A stretch of 64,000 nt of DNA from Acanthaster planci (lineage: Eukaryota > Echinodermata > Asteroidea > Valvatida > Acanthasteridae), in contig NW_019091363.1 of NCBI RefSeq assembly GCF_001949145.1, forward strand, positions 985,871-1,049,870. The letters are read 5' to 3'. Shown here piece after piece: positions 49,063 through 61,432 of this stretch. The translations under genes were made by a program, and so were the position numbers. Position 1 is the stretch's first letter, and each line of letters opens with the position of its first letter. The notes below the pieces were generated by a model. It saw only the letters and a list, made by a program, of their open reading frames with translations, did no database searches and was not told where the DNA came from.

Positions 49063-52000
49063 TTACAATCTCAACTCCTTGGTCCTGAATCTGTCCCTCA
49101 GTATGTTAGCTACGGCCTCCTGCTTGTAGTTGGTCCAGTTGGAATGGTTCTGGAGATTGTGTTGTAGGAGCTCCGGGGGAGGGTAGGGCTTGATGATTGA
49201 CCGGATGTGCCGCTTGGCTTCGTCTGCGCAGTATTTGGCAAAGAAGTCTTTCTGGATCATGATGCATTCGGCGCCTCTGCTCACCTGCACAGTTACAAAA
49301 ACATCAATCAAGAAGTTGTAATCAAGAAGTTCCTCTGAAATCTTTCAAGAGAATTCTTCTAACCAGCAAATTCACTTGGTGCACAAACCACGAATCTGTG
49401 TCGGTAGTCTGGACACCAAACAATAAGTTGTTCATCATATACCCACCAGATTAACACTTGACTGTTCATGGTCAATCCCCAGATCAACGTTCAAAGTTGA
49501 TAGACCCTACAGGAAAAATGTGACAAAGAACACAAAGTTACGAGTTCAATTGGAATGAAACCACTGAGCTTTGCTAGTTGTAAAAAGTGCTCTCATACGC
49601 GCAAAACAGCTTGAAGAAAGTCCTGTCTTTCGCGTTTTCTTGATGCTATCCTGTCGATTTCAATCACACTGGACTTAGACATTACAGAGTGGAAACAGAA
49701 ATGTGGTTTTATTAGATAATGGTAGAGGATCTTCTTGAAATGATTTTGGGAAAATGGTTCATTGGTCAAAATCATAACATAGGCCTAACAGCAAAAATTG
49801 AGAAAAAAGTTTGACTCCACAAATCCTGGCTACGGTGAACACGCATTCCCTATCTAACTTGATCGCTGATCATATATACACCTTCTTTGGAGTTGTATTT
49901 TGGATGCTTCTTACTTACAAAGACATCTTTTGGAAGGAGAAGCTCGAGCTGAACAAAAACGGAGCCTCGGGAGTCAGATGACGACGACGAGTCGCTGCTG
50001 GTGTGGTCATCGGTCACCGTCACCTTGGGCGCGCATGACTGGACATGTAGACAAAGGGATCAATTTCGGATTGAACTTAACCGCTGAGAATGCAACATTG
50101 TTGAAAGTTGAACACGGGCGTAATATCAACCCAGGCATTATCCTGGGTCGCACATCAAGACCCTACCTCAGTCATAGGCTGATGTCTCCTAAAATCCTTG
50201 ATATTTTAAAAGGGCTGCAAGATTTGTCCCTTAGTGACATGTGTTAAGCGACGGACAGGTTTGAGAATTTTCACATCGCTAAACGCAAAGAACCACGCCG
50301 TTTGGGACTCTACGAACATCCAGGACCTGTGTACATTTCAACAGGAAATTCCTTAGCAAATTTGTTTCCTAGCCAGTATCAGTTGGAGACTTGAGCACAA
50401 GCACTGCATACTGCTTGACAGTTTTTTCTAGCACCCTGTATTCGCTAAGCAAATAGTGTCATCAGTATGAGATGTTTTCCTGTCTGCTATCAGGTTTCGC
50501 TTTCTAAGACATCACATTCCGTACCATCCTGTCAGCTGGGGGTGGTGGGTTTCTCCGAGCAATCTCCCGGAATTTGCTCCTGGAGTAGGACTCCCTGGAG
50601 GGCGTGGCTCCCCGCCTGCTGTTGATGCTGGGCAAGCTGGTCAGTGAGGTGTCTTCGTAGGGAGTGAACTGGCTAAAGTTGGACTCTGAGGGCGTGCTCC
50701 TCCTATCAATAGTCGTCTTCTGTCTAGTCAGGAATGTATCTGGTAGCGATTGAGTACCTTCAAATGGATCGTTCACCAACTGCGATGGAAAGTAACAAAA
50801 TTATATTTTCTTCCTTACATTTTTTTTCACTGAAGTAACTGTTAAAGAAACTGGTCAGGAACTTCAATAAAAAAATTTAAATGCTTTTTCTCTTTTGTTT
50901 TAAATATTGTTTTTCTGACAGTTAACAAATAATAATTTCATCTTACCAGATGATTATCCGCCTCCGAAAACTGAGCTGTATTCATCGCAGACATTGTAGG
51001 TACAGAGATGAACTGCAAGTAAGACGCTGTGGCACTGTTGTTCCGTATCCGCGTCCTCGCTGGTCGCTTCGAGGGTAACTCGGGTGCTGGAAAGGGTAAG
51101 ATCTCAATTTCAACAAAAAACTTTGGCCGAGGTAGCTAACTAGTACCCTGGCATCGGCAGGTTTGTTCCTACAATACAAGTGCATGTGAAACACTCTGTC
51201 ATAGTTAGAGAGCAGAACTGAAAATACAATTGACCATCCAAGAAAAAATAAATCGTTGTCTCCTTTGTGAGTCTGCTGCATTGTTATCGGATTTTGCTGG
51301 TCTCAATTTTCTTTTCTTGAGTGATCCATTGTTCTGTAGGTACAGCACATGGCAACGTGCAAGCATTCAACCCTTTGTCAGAAATGTTTGTATTTATTTC
51401 ATTTTCGGTTCACGATTTGAACAAGAAAAAAAAAAACAATGCACCGAAACATGTCTTCTCTTGATGACATCACAGCAACAGCGCCCTCGGTTGTTTAGGA
51501 AAGCGTGAGCAATATTTAATTTGTACTTTTCAATGCATTTAACCGAAAACAGATGTCAAATAATTTTCATACATTGAAGGATAGCATGAAGATCAAACTC
51601 AAAATTGAGTTTGAGAGACATTAGTTGCAACTACCCTTTAAGCGCAAGATGTACACACCCACCTGACAGGTGTCTTGAGTGAAGCTTAGGAAGCCTGATC
51701 GAACTCAGTGAGCTGGACCGGTAAGGTAAGCTAGGTTTCACCGCGTGTAGTTGCTTCAGTACTTGGCAAGACCCCTGTAAAGAGAAGTTTAATTTCTTCG
51801 TGTGAATTCCAGACAACGTTTGCATGCAGCTAACAAGATATCCCACTGATAGTTAGATAGGTAGGATCTGCATTCTGACTTTATTACCACGAATTGTCTT
51901 GTCGAAGACTTCAATGTCCAAAAATACTAGGTTGTTGGCCTATTTGCCTACTGGGCTGAGCAGGGCACGATGCTTGCACTGTCAAAACGATATATTTGAG

Positions 52001-55000
52001 TATTAATGTTACGACTTACAATGAGAACAGAAATGCCATTATTTTACTCACTGATTTAACGACATAAATCCAGTCTGATTTATTGCTGTCTTTGACAATG
52101 ACCTGTCCGCGTCTGCAGAAAGAACAAATTAACAAAATAGTTAAATTGACAACAGATTTGATATATGTCATTTCGGGTATGCATTACAATAAGAATAGAA
52201 TAGATGGCACGGCTGCAACCAGTTACACTTTGTCGTCATAATTACCCTTGGAACGATCTAAAGAGGCAGACGATTGAAGGCTGTCAAATGGGTGACAACA
52301 GAAAGATTGAAGGAAGGAATACAGCATTTAATACATGTACATTATTGTGGAAATCTTACTTGTAGAAATGGAAGAGACACATTTCTGGATGTTCAATCAG
52401 CCGCTCTAACGGCCAGTGCTTCATGAAGTGGAGTTGCCTGCAAAGGGCAAATCAATCAGTGGATTAAATTTGAACCAACAAGCCGAGTGTAAATCACACG
52501 TTACTCATAAAAAAGCCGGCGAACATACAGAGGAAGGCATTTGTGATAGTTAGTTTCAAGAGCTGGCAACTTCACCTCAAGAACGACTTGATGTGGCACT
52601 TGTATAAAGTTGACCATCACACAAGCAAACTGGGATTTAGATATATTTTGACCTAATCTTGCCCCGTTTACAACTTTGAAGTACTGTCAAGGTCGTTTGA
52701 ATGTTGGGATTGGCTGTACTGGTGTCACTTCGGAGAGATTGTGGTCGACCAGTGCACAAGTAGGTATTGAAGTGAAAGGCATGCCTTTTCGACCCGAGTT
52801 CGATCTGACCTGGGTCTGCTGACGGTTGACTCGGGTAGACAAGAATACAAAGAAGAGGCTCGAAATCGTCTAGATTTGATTTCGATTTTTTAAATTTGAT
52901 TTATTCACTATTCCCACAAAATATTATTACAAAAAATAAATTAAAGAAAAGCAAACCCAACAATTCCCAAAAGTGGAAATACGCAAAAAAAAAGTTAAAT
53001 TAACTTATTTTCATTGCGGTCTCAACTGACAAAAAACTTAACCTGAATAAATACAGTAAAATAGATTTTTTAAAAAGTCTTGTGTCAAACCCCGCTTCAT
53101 GCGGCATATTCGTGCTCTGTACCTCAAGAACTTAACATGTTCAGGCTCCTCCCCGGGCTGCTGTCCCCTCATGAAGATGTCGAAGAAATCCTCCCGTCCG
53201 ATGGCCAGGAGCTGAACCTCCCCTTGGCTCGACACGGTGGCCGTGCGCTTGGAATGGTGCAGGAGCGCTAACTCGCCGAAGCTGCTTCCCTTGCGCAGCA
53301 CAGCGGCGGTGCGGATGTGCGGTTCACCTGTCTCCTTCGTCTCCATGATCGTCACAACAGCTGCTCGGATTTGAAACAGGGAATTTGGTTGTATGGTTGA
53401 GAGCAGATAGAGCCCGATTTAGGCCTGGGCACCAGTGTTCCCAATCTTAGCGCGGCTTAAGCCTCGCATATTATGTTGACGCTAGTTCTTACGCTCGTGC
53501 CTAAACTGCAGCCTTCTGGATAATCCTTATAGAGTTTGGAATAAGGAAGACACTGTCATCTGGCAAAAGTGTTTAAATGCAGGTCTCCTTTTTTATATTT
53601 CCTTTGAGTTACTCTTGATTATTATAGGCAATCATTTAGAATTAAACATGAAGAGGATTTTAACTCTACGCTCGAGTCAGATGAACCAGCAACCTTTGTT
53701 TCTGTATTCAGTTCAGGTACATTTCAAAGAAACTACTATAAAAACCTTCTGTTGGGATACCGTGTAACATTAAACACTTATACAAAAACCTTGGACATAC
53801 GGGGTTGTAATAACCCAGTTTACCTGTTATCAATTTGTCCGTGAACCTAATGAGGAGAATTTGCTCACCTGAGCCAGATATAACAAAGTAGAAGTTTTCG
53901 GCGTAGTGTCCTTGACGAATGATCACTCTTTTGGGAGGAACACTGAAAGATGATAAGAGATTCAAAATTAGCTCAAGACTTTTTGCATATTTTATGCCAT
54001 TTGGCAATTTTCGTAGAGAATTATCCTATCAAAAACACGATAGAAAATTACCATTCAAACCAGGCGACTTTGACCAATTTTTCCTGCATATGGAGTGGAT
54101 ATTCAGCGAAGGACTTCATGGTCTGCAAACCGTACAATGCCTAATACATCAAAAACACAAACGGACACATTCAATTTTGACACTTTAAAAATTAAAATTA
54201 CCTGTATTTAAAGTCTGGAGTTCGATAAAGAACACGGTACCAGGCTGCTGCTAGTTTTTGAGGAACAAAAAACATGGACTAACAGCAAATCATTTAAAAC
54301 GTGGACTGTGCGAGTGTCCCACCTATATGACATTTTCTTTGAAGCGACCATTTACAACTTTCCCCGACTATTAATATTGGCCGTTTGTTCTACTGTTCGT
54401 CAACAATGTGCCAACGATGGACAAAAGGTAGCACCGTGGGCCCGATGTTTACAGGCCGAATTTACCCGCCGGATCAAATATTTGCTCGGCGAATGAGAAC
54501 AATCGGAGCTAGGGAGCAATAATGCGTGGTGAAGCTGACGTCTGGGAGTGTGGACAACTAGACAGCCAGTTTCCTTATTCAAAAATATCTACAACACGTA
54601 CTTGAAATTGTGGCACGATATTTTCTCCGGAACTGAGTTTTCCCAAAGGTTTACCTCGAGACATTTGACTCTAAACACAGCATTTGAGGAATGAAACGGA
54701 GTCAACTCTCTTAGACTAGATAATATGCCAGATGAAGGGCTCAAAATAAATTGTCAAATATGTAAATATGCAAATTCACAGAATTGAGCCGTTGGAAAAA
54801 TACTAGATTGCCCTTCCTATTTCTGGATGCCCTTGGCTTCAACATGTGTGAATAAGAACTAATCTTAGACATTACCTCGACTTCACAGGAAAACTGTCAC
54901 GACTGACTTAAATATTACAAGCAAAAACGAGGAATAAAACAAACGGTGCCTACAATTTGTAGTTGTTCTGGTGTTCTGCAGTAAGTGGGCATGCTCAGTA

Positions 55001-58000
55001 TGTTTTTCGCTTCATTGCTTATGTTGATCTGCGCAAAAAGAGAATAAGAAATTGTTTAATTTTGAAAGATACGATCCAAGTTCAACGAATCTTGAAATGT
55101 ACAAATCAACAGTTTGCTGTAAGTTTATAATTCGTTTGAATATCAACCTCTAAAATGTAAAAACAGAAACTAATATAGGAAAACGCGCAATTAATTTGTA
55201 AAATAAAAATTAAATTGGCGTAGATGTCGGACACGACTTAAAACCTGGGGCTAATTTCATAGAGCTGCTTAATCGCAAAATTTGCTTAAGTGCGAGAAAA
55301 CCTTACTTGATAAATCAGTTAACCAGCCAAAACTCCATACGATGTATATTGTTTTGGGGTTGTGTTTAGCTGTCTTTTGGTTAGCATGACAATCACATGG
55401 AGTTTGAGCTGGTAACCTTTGTTTTTAAGCAAGGTTTTTTTCACGCTTAAGCAAATTGTGTGCTTAAGCAGCTCTATGAAATTGGCCCCTGGTTTCCGTT
55501 TCGAAATAACAAGAATTTAACTTCGTTTTGCATCCTTCAAATAAATGAATGTGCATTACCTTGCATTTAAGCGGTTTCAAATAAGTGATTGGAATTTCGG
55601 TTTGACGTATTCGTTGACAGTAATAACAAATGTGCGTTCTTGTACGCCAAAAATATGTCTTCAACTATGACTCTTCACATTGAGTATTCATTTGCATTTG
55701 CTGTAATTCAAATTGCAAAATATATGTTCAATTTGATTAGACGATACAAGGTTAAACAAATTATGACACCACTTTGATGTTACTCAGGAAGGATTATAAA
55801 GTGTACACAAATTAAGGTCTTTGTGATTTTTGTGTACCTCCCATTTCAACCATTGCAAGAAGGTATGTGTGAACTTCAACTTCCCTGTATGATGTGATTG
55901 TGGCAAAAACGTAGCACAAGAAGGAAGGTTCCCTCAGCCTCGGTGTACAAATAGGATTCGTACAATCGTCGGTACGTTTCCAAAGACGACATGAATGGTT
56001 TATTTCAATCATGAATATTCAAACATTTAACCAATCAACTAAACACTTCTTAGAGTATAACTTCTGGTTAGGAAGACTTTGTCTTCTAGAGAGATGAGAC
56101 AAAGTTACAATAGGTTTTGCCGGCCACTTTCGGAAAATGTGTAAATCAATTAATAATAGCTAGTAATAACAGCATTCGTTTTCGAGCGAAATAGAACGAA
56201 CATTCAAATCCCCGTTTATATTTCGCAAAATAAGCAGGCAATTTCGCCTGTGTCTTATATAAGGTAGGCTATGCCTGGTCAAGAATTTGAAATTCTTTGT
56301 GTGCTAACAGAATGGTATAAAAATGTACCATGCCATAAATCTCGTTCTCACCTCTCGTTTCGCCTTGAAATCTCTCGGGTCAAACGAGAGTCCTGAGCTC
56401 TTCATATCTGCTGACTGGAATTGTTCTGCGATCTCAGTGAAGGTCATGGTTTCCTTGTTGTTATCGTGTTTGCGTCTGAAAGATCGAGACCCAAGTTGAA
56501 TCCATGCAATTATTTATTCCAACATTTAGGGTAGCTGGATTTAATGACAATCTTCAAGCCGATGATATAGAAACTGAAATAAAACCTCGCGAATCTAAAC
56601 GGAACAACTCATCAATAGGACTCAAGACAAAGTTGGAGAACCGCCCAGCGGCAGTTTCATTTCACTCAAGGTCATGGGCGTCCGTTTCGAGGCAAGACGG
56701 TTTTATTAATTAAGAAATCCTACAGTTACAATACATAAATGGGAAATTCTTCGAAAATTATTAGAAAAATGGTGCAGGATTTGACTTGGTTTTGATGAAG
56801 GAGCGACTTGGCTGCTTAACAAAAGCTGATTATCAATGCATTCACTTGTTGCTATATTTATTGCTTAATTCTTTTCAAAATCTGCTCTCTGGTTAATCAA
56901 TGGTTACATGTTGTGTGTTCCCAAGCCGTTGACAAGATTAATGGTCAACAATGTTTACTCGAGGTCAACCAGTCAGTCAATATTTGGCGACCAGGAGTGA
57001 CCAATGGGTAGCCATGGCACACTCCTCCTGCGCTCGCTTAATCATGTACACCGTGTTCTGTGCAAAAGACTTCAGAGCGTGCTGCCGCGGCCGTTTGTCA
57101 TGATTATCAAGACAGATAACCAGTCGAGTGGAACGACGGCGCCATATTTTCTGGTTGCTACGGCGATGGCAGAAATTAATTGTTCCTATCGTTGAAAACG
57201 TGATTGCAATTTTCTTTTTTTCGGTTTGAATAGCAACAGGCTCTTTCTGAGGCAAAGCTTTGGACACGATTTTGCTGAATTCTCATTCCAAAACGACATA
57301 TCGAGTTGATTTATGTGGCGGAATGCCAATTAAGTTTAATTCAAAGCAAACAACAAGCACTATGGTCTCGTCTATTTTTAATTAAGAGTACAAAATGAGC
57401 GCGAAGGCGGGAAATGGGAATGGAGTGGCGAGACGGGTCCGCTGATGAATGCGCCGAAAAATGAATATTGACTTCTATCTGAGCGCTTGTTCTGCACGAC
57501 GACGTTAGCGAATTTGAAAAGGTTGCTATACGCCCGGGTGAATCAATCCAGGCAGAGCTTACTCCTGTGTTAAAAAAGATCGTGAAAAGAATTTCAGCTG
57601 GTTGAGTTTAACTGGATATTTTTCGAAGTGGTAGGCCGTACCCAATTGATACTATGAAAAAGAAAAACGCTGGAAATGACCCCTTTTAAAAGATTGAAGA
57701 ACAGATTAAAGAGACAGCTCAATTGTCCTCCAATTCTATGAAACGGCTTCCTATTTCAAGGTCACTCCATTCCGTATGGGATCTATAAGCATACGTTTAG
57801 TTATCCGGTCCGTTTAACTGGTTACCTCTGCTCCGATGCCCCAATGAGATAAATGGAAGGGTAATTCTCACTTAATTTGTCTAAAAGACGATAAATGAAT
57901 AATAAAAACAGACAGCAACAGCATGACCAACGGATACGCCAATATTTCTGAGACATATGATATCAAGTTTTATTTAATTTTCCTGTCAGATTCTCCCAGC

Positions 58001-58681
58001 AGCCTTTTCGATCTTCCCCACTGACCTCAGTCAGATTGTACAAAACATTTATCAGCTGTAACGTTCATTACTTTCCCATTCCGCTGTTTGTGGCGAGTAG
58101 TACAAGCAAACAAACATAAAATTACTCAAAGATATATCGTTAATGTTGAACAGCTTTGCAGAAACCATTATAATGAATAAATAAATCGTTGCTCAGTTCA
58201 GTATTTTGTGGGGACCGAAAGCAAGTTGAAGGGCACATACCAACATTTCGTAATCTGCATGTTTCAGTTCACAAAGAAAACCGCTCAATTGGATTATAGT
58301 AAGAGTTACAAATACTAGTGCAGCCGACTATGGTGCTTGGTTCATTTCTGAAGGCCTTCCACTTTTTTTACAGAATATGCTGGGCAGCTTTGGTATAATT
58401 TGACACTTGGACTTGAAAAGAGCCCCCGTAGAGGTATTGCGCATGTCTCAGTACACAAAGGAAATGACATGGAGGGAGATCGAATTGTTTAGAACATTCC
58501 AAATTTATATATTGAGGGTGAAATACTCTCCACGATAATTTTAGAAAGTCTTAGAAAGTCCTGCGTTCAGGTGAGGAAAAGTAGTTGTGATAGCTGCAGT
58601 GACTTACTTTTGGAAGACCATGGAATGTATGCGAAGAAGGATTATCACCATTTTGATGGCGTGTTCGAACCTCTGACGAGC
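49063..58681 (-). CDS. CNBD2: Gene C: CNBD2-like double cNMP-binding-domain protein, frameshifted in one exon
   Basis: Exons (transcript order): 58681-58608, 56475-56352, 55028-54954, 54140-54052, 53942-53869, 53360-53123, 52439-52360, 52112-52052, 51774-51663, 51086-50947, 50779-50525, 50038-49919, 49506-49447, 49284-49063 (TAA). Phases agree except around 52439-52360. Order: helix ARQRFEHAIKMVIILLRIHS, segment LSFDPRDFKAKRE, first cNMP barrel (KRVIIRQGHYAENFYFVISG ... FGELALLHHSKRTATV ... QLLAIGREDFF, an intact cassette), second barrel (RGQVIVKDSNKSDWIYVVKS, GSCQVLKQL), a long Ser/Arg-rich insertion (about 170 aa, the longest of the three), then KDVFGLSTLNVDL and GAECIMIQKDFF. The first domain likely binds cyclic nucleotides. 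A 2-base insertion in a TG run at 52377-52383 breaks the frame at the start of the second barrel; this is either an assembly error or an inactivating change. The first coding exon is uncertain (see 61256-61432). Confidence 0.8.
52377..52383 (-). other. CNBD2: Frameshift site in gene C exon 52439-52360
   Basis: The - strand reads CCAGAAATGTGTGTCTCTTCC. Paralogs predict a frame PEMCLFHFY joined to K/R-RGQVI, which needs one TG/GT unit fewer. As read, the exon gives PEMCVSSIST and ends in phase 1, while the next exon (52112) needs phase 2. The dinucleotide run (TGTGTG) makes slippage or a sequencing indel likely. Confidence 0.8.
55248..55488. mobile_element. MITE family 1, copy 2 (241 bp, CTG target duplication)
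   Basis: It begins GGGCTAATTTCATAGAGCTG and ends with the inverted complement CAGCTCTATGAAATTGGCCC. It is flanked by CTG at 55245-55247 and 55489-55491 and is identical in length to the copy at 2453-2693, with the interior inverted relative to it. It lies in the gene C intron between 56352 and 55028. Confidence 0.87.
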
Positions 58682-61255
58682 CTGTTGGTAAAAAGGAGAG
58701 AGAAATGTAAAACATGGAGCTCATCACAAACATTGAAGTCAGTAGAAGCACAGACCTATAAAAACTAAAATGGGGAATGGGAAAAGGTGGTGGTGTGGGG
58801 GGACTTGCCCAGCCTTGAAAATTTGAAAAAGGGGGGGGGGTGTTACACCATATACCCATTTATAGAGGTCAGTGCTAACAATAGAGCTGTAATGATTTCA
58901 GAATGGTATATTTTGGGTTTTTTAACGCGTTTCCCTTTTGAGTTATGTTGAATTCGTTTTTAGCCGTTGGAAGTCTGAAAAATTCTTCACAATCCGCTTT
59001 AAGTTTTGCTCACCACAAAGAGTGGGAGAGACTTCACGATGGATTTCATTAGACATGTTCACATCATTTAACGCATGTTCATAAATAGCATGGGTCTGGA
59101 GTGGTCCAATTAGGGCCTACATTACTCGCTGTTGTAATTTTACCAACCCTGAACTCGTCCTTGGAACGAGCAGCGGACACAAAAAGTGGAATTCTGGTGA
59201 ATGACTTATAGAGCGTGTAGGACTTGGATGATTAATAACTGGACAGCACAACGAACATCGAGATGCATGTTCACTGCAAATAAACAGGACCATTCCAACA
59301 CTTTTCACCGGTGTTAAAACTTTTGGTGTTATTATTTCAAAACTGTTGGTGTTACTTTTAACATCCTCAAATGCATTGTAACACCTGCGGTGTTAAAGTG
59401 ACACATTTTGGAGTGGTCGTCTGGTTTTTAATACCAGAGTTCTTTCCGTGTTTGTGTAGTCTAGTTTGTGGATGGCCTAAGTTAACATGCAGCGACCGAC
59501 ACAAGCCTTTTCCATAATTAGGTAAGTGTGTACAAGTGTTTCAGCGTAAAGCAGCCTATTAATTCCTGGATAGAAATAAAACATTTTTCTCGCTCTTTTT
59601 GTGATTCTTTTACTCTCATGGTCTGAATAATCATCGTAAAAAATTACACAGACCACCGAACGCGCCCCAACTTCCCCAATTTCCAAATTATTTACCAGCA
59701 AATTTTGCTCAACTTCCCCCTAAAATATTTGTTTGTTTAAAAGAGTGGCGTCTACGTACTTCATTTGTCATTTTACCCTTGGTTTGGAAAATGTCCCTGT
59801 ACAGAACATTCGAAAACAGTAAATGGTTTAAATGGTTCAATCCCAGCAACAAATGACTAAAACCATATTTGGGATTTAATTGATGGTACAGTCATAACTA
59901 TAACTCCCTTCAGAACACGATGCTTGGAGTGCAAACTAAACATCGGAGTCATTAAGCTAATATCATTGAACGTGACTGAGAGAGAAGTAATGTGTTTTGA
60001 CATGGACCCCTGGCGTATATAATTTATGTGCTGTCAATCATCAGCTATGTTACCAAAGGTATAAATATTGAAGTGGTGAGATTTCTAGTCTAAAACTATA
60101 GGGATGTCCGGACCGAGGCCGTCCAACACATTATTTGTTTGCACAGAACCCTGGGGATGGTGTGTCTTGTTTAAATTTTATTAATTTTTCATGTTTGTCT
60201 CAACTTTGTTTTAGAATACAATTTGAATGTTGTTTTTAGATTTCTTGCAAAATGTAGCTTAGGCCTATGATCGTTTGCTTGCTTAAATTTGTCCAAACCT
60301 TATATTATGAAAGTTGTAAACAAGTATGCAATTTGGTATTTTGCAAAGAAATATAATGTACAAGTTCATATTAATCTAAAATTGAGGTCCTTGGTTCATT
60401 TTTGATGTGATGTGATCCTTTTCTGACAAGGAACGGTGTTCAGTATACATCAGAAATCCATCAGCATTTATTACTGCATATCACTGTTGCTATTGTTGTG
60501 CATTGTGTATAACAACGAACAAATAAACGAACAGCGATAATCTTGTATAAGTAGGTAAGCAACCGTGTATGGCTACGTTTTTGTATGCTAAATTAGCATG
60601 GCGGGAGTTCACCAAACCATAAAGTTAGGGTTTTATTGTAGGTTCAATAAAGAGATAAGAGGAATACGTTGATGTATACTGTGTGTATTGGGATGCTAAA
60701 GCATGAACCAGAGTGGCTGACTAATTTGTCTCATCTACAAAAGCAACAGTGGATCTACGGTAAATGAGTTTTGTTCTTTGTTCGTCACCGAGATAAAGAA
60801 ATGTAGAACCTATGAAGGCATCTAGTGAAATGGTTAGAGATGGGGCTGAATACAGGGCTTGATTCGCCACGAGGTTCCAAAGTTATTTACTGAAAACAAA
60901 GGGCACCAAAAATGAAAGATCACGGCAACATTTTATATACTGAATATCTGGGAACACCTGCGCAAGATGCTGATCCGAAGAATAAACGGATAGGCCTTAA
61001 AGGTAATCCAGATTCGATGCTTGTAAGTAATTTCGTGCCTGCGTCCACTTACAGAAGATTAGACTAGATGAGTTAAGGCAGAAGATTAAAACATGAACAA
61101 ATTGAATAAACCTTAACAGTCCTGAATCGTCCGGACTTCAATATAATTTTTATAAACCCTATGTGGGCTGGCTTAAGTAAGATTCAGCCATAGAACTGGA
61201 GAAACTGGTCGCAATCCTTCTATAACCCCAAACCACGTATCGTCAGCCTGAATAC
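58682..61255. other. Probable gene C first intron or upstream region
   Basis: No confident exon. It includes a G-run repeat near 58780-58850 and a GGTGTTA-rich repeat at about 59305-59425. The remainder is AT-rich with no recognisable features. Confidence 0.5.
59305..59425. repeat. GGTGTTA-type dispersed repeat, copy 1
   Basis: Repeated GGTGTTAAA/GGTGTTA motifs occur (CACCGGTGTTAAAAC, TTGGTGTTATT, GCGGTGTTAAAGTGACAC), with TAACACC in inverted orientation near 59389. A related segment of the opposite orientation lies at about 63520-63600. Confidence 0.5.
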
Positions 61256-61432
61256 CTGCAAAGACCTGCAACAACCTGCATTGTCTGCCAGTAAGTCCCA
61301 GTCCGACGGTTGATGTCCGACCGGGTACAGGACAGGGGTGCCTCGCCTCGATATCGCCGGGAAGAGGTCCCTTCTGAGGCAGACCCGTGCCCGCCGCACC
61401 TTGGCCCAGATGGATCTCGGTGCCTCTTCCAT
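61256..61432 (-). CDS. Candidate first coding exon of gene C
   Basis: On the - strand ATGGAAGAGGCA opens a 59-codon Arg-rich frame (RSIWAKVRRARVCLRRDLF, then PSDWDLLADNAGCC) ending at CAG|gtattc in phase 0, the phase needed to join exon 58681-58608. The GC content is clearly higher than in flanking sequence. The N-termini of A and B are also basic and low in complexity, so the lack of alignment neither supports nor refutes it. Overlapping open frames in the other - strand phases exist. Confidence 0.38.

Noticed and set aside
54203-54251. Exon-like segment on the - strand (AAWYRVLYRTPDF) with acceptor and donor in the gene C intron
   Set aside because: It cannot be joined in phase to either neighbour. 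Extending the next exon to acceptor tattag|GCATTG gives ALYGLQTMKSFAEYP, fully colinear with A and B (exon 89 nt), with no need for this segment.
56977-57267. 96-codon - strand open frame in the gene C intron
   Set aside because: It has no similarity to the paralogs and no splice sites in usable phase. The colinear exons on either side already join in phase.
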